The notes under the pieces: generated by a model
Told to the model about the DNA's origin: nothing
The model's input: only the letters and a program-made list of their open reading frames with translations
The model's database searches: none
In this document: in pieces, positions 56,201 to 64,000 of the stretch
Layout: each line of letters begins with the position of its first letter
Numbering within the stretch: the stretch's first letter is position 1
Translations under genes and position numbers: made by a program
NCBI RefSeq assembly: GCF_019175285.1
Contig: NC_056527.1
Span: 114,006,238-114,070,237 of the forward strand
Length of the DNA: 64,000 nt
Source of the DNA: Sceloporus undulatus
Lineage: Eukaryota; Chordata; Lepidosauria; Squamata; Phrynosomatidae
Direction: 5' to 3'

Positions 56201-58176
56201 CAACATCTGCTGGACTTAATCTATTTCCCCACTGTTATTCCCATTTCTTTGTATGTTATGCTTTATTTAGATTATAAAGCTGAGGGCAGGGAACTAATTA
56301 TTTTTTTATAAATGCCCCTGGAGCCTCGTTTGGCTAAAGATCAAGATACAGATAGTTTAAATAAATCAGTGAATAAACATCCCCATACTCCCATACACAA
56401 ATCTTACCTGTGGAATCTTGTAGAGGTCTAAGAGTTCTGCCATATGAAAAGAAATATCAGAGCCAAGTCCTCCAATAACAGCTCTTAAGTCTTTCTGGGT
56501 GCCACACTGATAGTTTGGGACAAACTGGTGCAATTTAAAGAGCAGGTGCAGAGTGGTACGATAGGTCCTCTTTGCATCATAGTAGCTGTCAGAGATGTGA
56601 AACCCAAGGGTGACATTGGGCAAGAAGCGGGGATTCTCATTAATCTCATTTATGGCAAATGCCAAGGCAAGGATGTGCTGGTAGAATTTTGTCACCAAAC
56701 TGCCAACAGAGTGACATGTTCATTCAGAAATAAATGCTACTGGCAGGCAATCATTTGTCTAACACTGGTTTGTAGTAAGGCAATCTAAATAAGAGTCCCG
56801 TTATGGGGAGAAAACAAGATATAAATGAATAAAATCATAAATTATTCAATTCTGAAACAAATGCATACAAGCTTTCCTCATGATTTGAAAGTGGCAGGAA
56901 AAAGGTACAGTAACTAAGAAGCAAGGGAGAGCATAAAAGTGACCATGAATAGAGTATGAACAATGATGACAACAACAATAATGTTCGCCAAATGAATACC
57001 AGGCCATTATTGTGAATTTGTGAAGTGCAGCTGAAAATAAGATAATGATGTGATCTTATTAATGTCTACTCAGAAGAAAGCTCCCATGAATTCATGGGAC
57101 TCACTCCTATATCTTAGATGAATTAACACTATTTTCATTTTCTGGCGGCAAGTGATTCCATAAGGTCTGAGAGATGTCTTTTTCAACATTGCTTCTGAAA
57201 TTCTCTCAGTAACTTAATTATAGACTTTATATACCCAAGACCTTACAATTTGCTTTTCTTACTCCTTCATCCCACCCCCAAAACAACCAAACAACCATGT
57301 AAACATGTGACTTTTTAAATCCATTTGTAAACCTGTGATTTTCTTCAGCTTTGGTGCTATCCATCCTAATGGGAGTTTTAGGCTAATGTATACTTCCAAA
57401 CCATATTATGATAACTCTTCTTCTAAAGCAAGGAGTCATTGAAATTATTTTGATTACTTCTTCATTTCTAACATTTTAAAAATTGTATTGGTTTTCCTGA
57501 ACATTTTTTTAGTATTCTACTTTTTTAAAAATCAAATAATGCATTCGTATATATATTTAAATTGAGTGTGCATATATTTTTGTGGGGTTTTTGGGCTATA
57601 TGGCCATGCTCTAGAAGAGTTTATTCCTGATGTTTCACCAGCATCTGTGGCTGGCATCATCAGAGAATGCATTCTCTGAAGATGCCAACCATAGACGCTG
57701 GCAAAACATGATGAATAAACTCTTCTAGAACATGGCCACATAGCCCGAAAATCCCACAAAAATCTATGGATGCCACCCATGAAAGCCTGCAACTTCCAAA
57801 ATGAGTGTGCCTTTAGGAGGCAGACCAGGCAATTCTGGACTGGATGTTATTGATATGAGCACACGTCATGCATGCATTCTTTGAAATCTTCCTCCTATGT
57901 AACAAAATCTTAGATTTCAAAGTTCATACAACACAAAAATGGGGAGAAAGATCCTTACACTGGAGTATCATAACTCAGCTCTTTTGAAGGGGGCTCCTTG
58001 AAGGAAAGTGGATAGAAAATGTAAATGACCAGAGAAGAAATCCCACCGATGAGAAGGCCTCCTGGCTGGTACCACTCATGTGGAACGGCAAGGGCTTCGC
58101 TTGAGGGGCACTTCAAGGAATCTACTCTACATACCATGTGAGGCAGAAACAGCAGCAAAAACACTAACAGCACCAT
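53257..58176 (-). CDS. V2R gene C exons 1-4: extracellular ligand-binding domain, intact
   Basis: Exons 57959-58176, 56408-56699, 54342-55205 and 53257-53484 have exactly the lengths of gene B (218, 292, 864, 228 bp), with GT/AG sites, open frames and matching phases. The start is [20 protein letters not shown] (signal peptide). The Venus-flytrap hallmarks are present ([36 protein letters not shown]). Against gene B exon 2 is almost the same protein, whereas exon 3 differs at many sites, including the '[19 protein letters not shown]' stretch. If exons 5-6 at 50227-51824 are only badly assembled, the whole is a functional receptor. Confidence 0.9.
55740..56370 (+). mobile_element. palindromic element plus L2-like tail, intron 2 of gene C
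   Basis: Counterpart of 44960-45570 in gene B ('gaacattctgggagcagccc', 'attataaagctgagggcagg'). Confidence 0.55.
57575..57800. mobile_element. palindromic Penelope-like terminal repeat, intron 1 of gene C
   Basis: 'tgtggggtttttgggctata' at the left is inverted as 'tagcccgaaaatcccacaaa' at the right. The two halves each hold a hairpin core; the left one on the minus strand reads CTGATGA, T, GCCAGC-CACAGAT-GCTGGT, GAAAC. It is absent from intron 1 of gene B. Fossil, non-coding. Confidence 0.65.
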
Positions 58177-59050
58177 CTGATGGCAAAGCCTCTGTCCAAA
58201 GCCAATTCCTCTGCACCCGTCTACAATCTCTGCATTGTCATGTTGTCAATCAACTTTTAACAAGCTATGTCAGATTGGGGCTGATCCTGCCGGTTATCCT
58301 TCATAAAGAAAAGTGTATCCTACTACAGTATAATGACTGGGGCCTACATGACAACATAAAGATGGTTAGAAAACCATGACTCAAGTCACAGTCGATATAC
58401 GATGATCAGAAGCTAGGCATGTGCAAGGAAAGGCAAAGAGTGTTCAAAATAATAGAGCCCTGGCTGCTTCTCACTTCTGCTCCAAATGTTATATATGGTG
58501 TGGTTTATTATAACCAGTGGCTGACATACTTACTGATTCTTTTTCTAGTAGCATCTGGAACAGTGTGATTCAGATAATTGATCGGCAAATTTTTGGTCTC
58601 CGAGGGACACCTTTGATAATAAACATGTTTTTCACACTGCTTTGTGTGGGAGCTAGATTCAGAATAATTACGTATTGGGTCAAATTATTCATTTGCACAG
58701 GGAAGAGTGACTGATTTAATCAATTTTCTCCCCATCACCAGGAGTCTTTGAAAAGAATGCACTTTTCAGAGAGGTTTGGCAGACAGAGAAATGGTAAAAT
58801 GAGGGATTGAGGAGGCTATAAACATTTTTTTAACTTGTATATCACCTGGATTTGCAACAATATAGGGTGGGATATAAATATTTAAACGGAAAAAGAAACA
58901 CATAAATAATTAAATCTCCCATCAACCTCTCCAGTACAGACAGTGGTCAGGAAAGATGAAAATGTCTGTCCAACCATATTGGGATGAATACATTTTTTAC
59001 CTATTTCCACTGATACGTAGAAATTATTCCAAAATTTACTCCATTTCTAA

Positions 59051-60185
59051 CATGTGCCCTGAATACTCACCACCCAAGATTAGTCATTGTACCTCAGAAT
59101 ATGAAAATCTCTCAGTCTGATTTTCATTGCACTTCTCAGAATTTGCATTTCTTTTTTGTTCCATTCCATTCCCATACCATACCATAATATATACATTATT
59201 CATTGTGCATGTCTTCCACAGCCAAAACTCTGCCTGAGAATTCTAAATACCCCTCCTTAAAACTGCCAATCCCAGAATGCAACAGGGGGCAGCTAGAGCA
59301 ATTAAAGTGGAATAGTAGCACTATAAGAGTATAGTGTGATAAACACCATGATTTCACAAAACTATAAAATCCAGGATTACAAAATATATTTTCATGGTTA
59401 TTAAAGTGGAATCTAGTGCTATAGTTATGTAATGTGCATAGGCCCTCTTAAAAAGAATGTTCTACTAAGCATTTTCCAGTGTCACTTAGGGGCTGTACAG
59501 ACCAGTGGGAAAGACTGGTGTGGGGGAGGAGTCAGGGAGTGGTATCCACATGACTGCATGACACCACACGCCGCACCACACAGCGCACGGCGTCATGGCA
59601 CTTTTCTGGTGCTGCGTCTACATGATGCAGCACCAAAGGAGCATGGAAGAGCCACATGGCAGCAGCTATAGCACCCTTTCCGGGGTGTAAAAAGGAGTCA
59701 TTTTTTGCGGCTCCTTTTTGCACTGCGGAAAGCAGAGATCGGACCATGGCATGTAGTTGCTACAGCCCCAATCCGGCCCCAAAAAGAGTGGCTGCAGGGC
59801 ATTGCTTATGCTAGCTGACCCTGGTTAATATTGGAAAGCTGGTCCCTGTTGTATGCTTCCTTAGATTCATAGAAAAAACTAATGGTGGCATTACTATGGA
59901 AATGATCAAGGAGTGACAACAGAGATGCTACGGATCCAGCAGAAGTGACATTAGTTGTTGCTATAACTTGTTTAAAATGGCATCATTTCTGTTGTTTTTG
60001 TTTTTTTTTTTTTTCTTTTCTTCAAGAAGGATAAAGTCATAAAATTTGGTTTTAAAGTATCTAAAATCATCTTAGGCTGATATTGTAATAGCCATACTAA
60101 TCACTTATGAAGCAACAGGTTGTGTAGGGAACCTAATTTTTCTCCCCATTTACCTCATTATGTATAAGATGTAAAGGAATAATTT
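59051..60185. other. intergenic DNA with one GC-rich element
   Basis: Between the gene C duplication and the SINE at 60186. It contains a possible diverged MITE around 59240-59430, the GC-rich element at 59489-59830 and a poly-T run at 60001-60014. No gene is supported. Confidence 0.5.
59489..59830 (+). mobile_element. GC-rich element (GGGGCTGTACAGAC family), uninterrupted copy
   Basis: Starts GGGGCTGTACAGACCAGTG. Interior blocks 'gtgctgcgtctacatgatgc' and 'aaaaggagtcattttttgcg' match the split copy at 15054/20543. It serves as the reference for the empty site there. The right end is diverged. Confidence 0.7.
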
Positions 60186-60400
60186 TTGGTGTAGTGGTTT
60201 GAGCACTGAGCTATGACTCTAGAGACCCAGGTTCAATTCCTGCTTGATCATGAAACCCATACATTCTCAGTCTCGGGGGAAGGCAATGGCAAACCTCCTC
60301 TAAACAAATCCCACCAAGAAAACCCCATAATAGTTTTTCCCAAGATAGGTTTGCTTTAGGTCAGAAATGACTTGAAGACACATAGCATGCACACAAAAGA
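60186..60400 (+). mobile_element. tRNA-derived SINE
   Basis: A-box-like GTAGTGGTTTGAGC and B box GGTTCAATTCC (60230-60240), followed by 'ctcgggggaaggcaatggca' and 'ggtcagaaatgacttgaaga'. Not a tRNA gene: the acceptor stem and 3' part are missing. Confidence 0.85.
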
Positions 60401-60524
60401 AAATACATTAGTAAAGAATAATTGCTCATTTATCAATTAAACATTTAATTTTGTATTTTCACTTCCATGAAATTGTTATACATTGGTTACGTTTGTTCAA
60501 AATATGAAGAAAGAATGGATTAAT

Positions 60525-60980
60525 AGTCATGCTAGTTTGGAATATCCGTCTGCAAAGGAATCGTGCAGCATCTTTGAGATTAACTGTGTGGAACAAGTTG
60601 TAATACAAGCTTCTGTAGACTTGGGGGCTCCGGTAGCCCAAAAGGAGCAGATTCCCAGTGCCCCTTTCAGTCCAAGATCGGGCCGTAGCAACTGCAAACC
60701 AGAACCAATCCAATGTTTTGCTGTCTCTAAAAAGAATAGCAAAATGCTACTCCTTCTAGAGCCGGCAAAAAGCTGCCCTCGCCACCACGGCAGTGGCTTT
60801 TAAGCACTTTTTTTTTTTTTTTTTTTTTTTGGTGCAGCATGTAGCATGACGCCAGCATCTAGGCAGAGTCAGGCATGTGGCATACAGTCACCACACCCCC
60901 ATTCTACTCCGATGCCAGCATTTCTAGCCAGTTTGTTTTTTCCCTTGGTCTGCTTCCTCAAATGCATCTACATATTATAT
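60525..60980 (+). mobile_element. Penelope-like tail split by GC-rich element
   Basis: The tail 'tagtttggaatatccgtctg' to 'aagcttctgtagacttg' (60525-60621) resumes as 'cttggtctgcttcctcaaat' at about 60943. Between them is a GC-rich element with a (T)n run at 60810-60832. Old remains next to the foldback at 60984. Confidence 0.55.
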
Positions 60981-61349
60981 GTAGGAGTTTATCAGACGCA
61001 AGTTTTTGGCGATTTTTCCTGCCTATCACGCAATGTTTGTGCCACCAAAATTGCACAATAACGTGATAGCGCGATGTTCCTCCAGACGCCATTCATTTCT
61101 ATGGAAGTCCATTGCGCAACGCTCCCGTAGTTTTAGCGTCATTCCTCCCCTTTTTGTGCACTACGGGGAAAAAGGGAAATCAGGCCTTTGTCTCCCGTTA
61201 CCCTTGCGAATGTGTTGCAAAATGGTTTGGTGTGGTAGACAGCAATGCAAAGCGACACATATGTTACTGATTGCAAAGTTCCCATGATGCTGAGCTGCTT
61301 TTTCACCCCATTCCCTTCCGGTGGCCTTCCTTTTTCAGGACAACCCCGA

Positions 61350-61371
61350 GGGAGGGGGGGTGGGAGGGGGG
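61350..61371 (+). other. G-rich tract, quadruplex-type pattern
   Basis: Four or more G-runs separated by single A or T (GGGAGGGGGGGTGGGAGG...). The pattern fits the general G4 rule; structure is inferred only. Confidence 0.5.
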
Positions 61372-61449
61372 TATGTACAACTAATGTATGCAAGGGATTC
61401 CCCCAAGGGCCATTCAGTGCAGCCCTTCTTTAGTCCTGCTGGAACACGT

Positions 61450-61905
61450 AGGATCCTAGAAATTAAAGGGACCCCACAGGGCCTTCCACTTCTGCCCCAT
61501 ACTCTGTCCTGAAGGAATACATAGGAGGCTAGAAATTAAAGGGACCCCAAAGGGTCATCCATTCCAGCCCCTTATTATGTCTTGAGGGAAAGCATTGGAG
61601 GCTAGAAATTAAAGGGACCCTAAAAGGTCATCCATTCCAACCCCATTCCTCTGCCCTGGAAGAACACCTAGGAGGCTAGAAATTGAAGGTACCCCAAAGG
61701 GTCATCCATTCCAGCCCCTTTTTATGTCCTGAGGGAAAACGTTGGAGGCTAGAAATTAAAGGGACCCTAAAAGGTCATCTATTCCAGCCCCGTTCCTCTG
61801 CCCTGCATGAACACCTAGCAGGCTAGAAATTGAAGGAGCCCCAAAGAGCCTTCCACTCCTGCCCCATACTCTGTCCTGAAGGAATACATAGGAGGCTAGA
61901 AATTG
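61450..61905. repeat. 73/74-bp minisatellite, 6.2 copies, with dimer order
   Basis: Units start at 61450, 61523, 61596, 61670, 61743, 61817 and 61890 (partial), with lengths 73, 73, 74, 73, 74, 73. Each opens aggaggctagaaattaaag or a close variant. Units 2 and 4 are alike, 3 and 5 are alike, and 1 and 6 are alike. Confidence 0.9.
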
Positions 61906-62247
61906 GAAGGGGCTTCTCCCCTCTCCCCTCTCTCCCCCGGAAGCACAAAGGTCAGGATGCCACCAAAACCTCCAAGGAGCATGCACAAATATGTTGATGC
62001 GAAATGTTCAAGACAAAAGGAAGGTGCTGGTGTAGTAAAAAGTTCCGCTATGCATGGTTTCACATCACGCAAATCGCAACTATTGCGCAATTGTAGCGCT
62101 AACATAACGTTTCGGGGGATTGACGGAAAAGCAAGCAATGTGGTAGAACATCGCGTTATAAGGTCATTGTGCAACGTTTGTTTCACTTCCTTAGTGGAAT
62201 TGAGGGTCCAAAAACTTGCGTCTGATAAACTCCGTAGAGTCAGCATG

Positions 62248-63517
62248 TTAGATTCTAGAATTGTTTCTCCTTATAAGTTGCTCCTTGTTGTTCAGATGAG
62301 GCCTCAGTATAATGATGTAGCATTTGGGGAAAAATATAAAAACCAATAACCCAGCACCAGAGGCTAAGATAGAGAAAATCTCCACAGCTACCATATATTT
62401 CCCCTTGGTGCTCAAGTAGGTTGGAACAAAAGACAACCAAACACTGCAAAACACTAACATACTGAAGGTGATGAACTTGGCTTCATTAAAAGTGTCTGGC
62501 AACTTCCTAGCTAGGAAAGCCACAGTGAAGCTGCTGATGGAAAGAAATCCCATGTAGCCCAGGACAAGATAAAACATTATGGTGGACCCTTCATTGCATT
62601 CTGCCACAATCTGTGCAGTCTCTGACCATGTATCCAAATCTGGGAATGGGGGGAAGGTTCCCATCCATACTGTACAAATACTGGCTTGAAGAAGGGAGCA
62701 AGGAAGGATAATAGAATTGGACAATCTTCTCCCCACCCACTTTCTCATGCTTGACCCTGGTTTGGTGGCCATGAAAGCAACAACCACAGTGATGGTTTTG
62801 GCCAGGATACAAGAAACAGCCATAGAGAAGATAACACCAAAAGCTGATTGCCGGAGAAAACAGGTCACTTTCTTAGGTCTTCCAAGAAAGAGGAAAGAAC
62901 AAAGGAAGCAGAGCAAAAGGGAGATGAGGAGAGTGTAAGTGATGTGTCGGTTGTTAGCTTTGACTATGGGGGTGTCTCTGTACTTAATGAAAGTCCCTAG
63001 TATCACAGCTGTCAGGGAAGAAAAGAAGACAGCTATCAGAACTAAACCAATCCCTAAAGGCTCTTCATAAGACAGAAAAGTTATGACTTTGGAGATGCAT
63101 CCATCTTTGTCCGTTGTTGGATACTGATCTTCTGGGCATTCATTACAATTATCCATATCTGAAAAAGGAAGCAGAAGGGGGAGAGGTCACCATATACGTA
63201 AATTATCTTGGCACTATTATAATCTTCCCTAGTCATGATTTCCAATGATTAGAAATTATATCAGTAGCAGTCCAAAATCTCTGAACAATATCACCTTGCC
63301 TACCACTGATTTGCATACAATCAAATAATCTGCCACTTCATATGTTTTGATTTATATTATGCTGGAAAATGTGGTACAAATGTCACATACCCATTGCATC
63401 TGAAACCTTCCCTTCTGGGCATGGAATGCAGTCATAACAGCAAAATTTCTCCCCTTCTTTCTTTTTCTTCTGATAACCAGAATAGCAGGGATCACTGCAC
63501 AATGAAATCGGCAGCAC
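62248..63517 (-). CDS. V2R gene D: exons 5-6 of type 2 vomeronasal receptor (5' part beyond window)
   Basis: Exon 5 63391-63517 (127 bp; [28 protein letters not shown]) and exon 6 62248-63158 (911 bp; 302 codons after the split Asp codon). Seven-helix hallmarks are all present: [79 protein letters not shown]. The frame is open and splice sites are canonical. The C terminus reads [12 protein letters not shown], unlike the charged KREELR end of gene B. Exons 1-4 should lie upstream on the minus strand, beyond 64000. A DNA transposon begins 14 nt after the stop, so the original 3' UTR is displaced. Confidence 0.93.
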
Positions 63518-63529
63518 CTATCAGCAAAG

Positions 63530-64000
63530 AGAAGAGGGGAGACTGACTTATTTATGTTTATTCTAGAAGTCCTTTAAATGAAATCAAAAGAGTCATGGAA
63601 AATGCCAAAAAATCTCCCAATGACTTCCTAGGCATTACTGATCTCCATATCTGGCTACAAGCCTTATCTGTTTGCTTGACTGAGAAACGTATGGAGAATG
63701 GCACAGACTGTTTAAGCCAGTGCCTTATCCCATGGACAAAAATACATTGTGGCATCAATAGCCATTGGATCAATGCGATTAGCAAAGACATTTTATCCAC
63801 TTCCTTATTCTAATAAGCTGTTATCAAGGATTGTGAAATATACTAAACACCTTCTAATTATAGTATGACCCCAGTATCCACTGGGGATACATTCCTAGAC
63901 TTACCATGGATAGTGAAAGTCAACAATAATAGTGAAATCTATATTTTCAGTGGAAGTCGATCATAAAGTTGCACTGGAGGATCTATGGGTGCCTAAAGAG
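63530..64000. other. intron 4 of gene D, partial
   Basis: No exon is found before the window ends. 63866-64000 resembles the mariner-like MITE end seen at 25990 ('ccccagtatccactggggat'). Confidence 0.45.

Larger units (their letters stand above)
49998..59050 (-). repeat. tandem duplication unit 2 (gene C)
   Basis: Paralogous to 38160-48140 through all exons and most intron DNA. The 3' flank matches from 'tgttttattttctacttcac' (50017). Differences in this flank are ordinary substitutions, unlike in exons 5-6. Confidence 0.85.
60984..62233. mobile_element. 1.25-kb non-autonomous TIR element, TSD GTA, in 3' flank of gene D
   Basis: Perfect 26-bp inverted ends (GGAGTTTATCAGACGCAAG... and its reverse complement at 62208-62233), with the direct repeat GTA at 60981-60983 and 62234-62236. 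Subterminal DNA is rich in GCGATA/TATCGC-type and 'cgcaa' words on both sides. There is no transposase frame. The interior holds a 73-bp minisatellite. Perfect ends suggest recent activity. Its right end is 14 nt past the stop codon of gene D. Confidence 0.9.

Noticed and set aside
60186-60400. tRNA gene
   Set aside because: Only A and B box-like words are present, with no foldable acceptor stem; it is a tRNA-derived SINE.
61450-61905. CRISPR-like array
   Set aside because: Units are 73-74 bp with no distinct repeat and spacer parts, in a vertebrate genome; it is a minisatellite.

Overview
The window looks like nuclear DNA of a squamate reptile, most likely an iguanian lizard. The reasons are multi-exon type 2 vomeronasal receptor (V2R) genes in tandem on the minus strand, an immunoglobulin heavy-chain V segment with an RSS, reptile-type L2 and CR1 LINEs, tRNA-derived SINEs with a LINE-like tail, Penelope-like element tails, and many short inverted-repeat transposons. 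All family assignments come from reading the sequence; no database search was run. There are two assembly gaps, 8216-8240 and 20922-21021.

Layout. 1-20.9 kb is repeat-rich. It holds a 50-bp minisatellite, a diverged large inverted duplication (arms about 3.2-6.35 kb and 10.7-15.0 kb) in which each arm carries a TATA box and a signal-peptide exon of an unidentified secreted protein, an L2 with an open reverse-transcriptase frame, and a 5.35-kb hAT-like composite (15189-20542) that splits an older GC-rich element and itself contains the 5' part of an L1. 21-30.3 kb is V2R gene A: six exons with matching splice phases, its 3' end lost in the gap. 31.8-37.5 kb holds an IGHV segment (plus strand) lying between two relics of a decayed V2R. 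38.4-47.3 kb is V2R gene B, complete and open in all six exons (880 codons). 50-58.2 kb is V2R gene C, a tandem duplicate of B with intact exons 1-4 but exons 5-6 crowded with single-base indels. 62.2-63.5 kb is the 3' part (exons 5-6) of V2R gene D, which continues past the window.

How it fits together. The V2Rs are class C GPCRs expected in vomeronasal sensory neurons: the Venus-flytrap module comes from exons 1-4, the cysteine-rich linker from exon 5 and the seven-helix domain from exon 6. B and C arose by a tandem duplication of about 10.9 kb that includes introns; a SINE shared in intron 5 predates it. Much of the remaining DNA is transposon insertions, several nested. The clearest unusual group is a set of foldback elements with TIRs like GGAGWTTATYGCA and 3-bp target duplications, one of which ends 14 nt past the stop codon of gene D.
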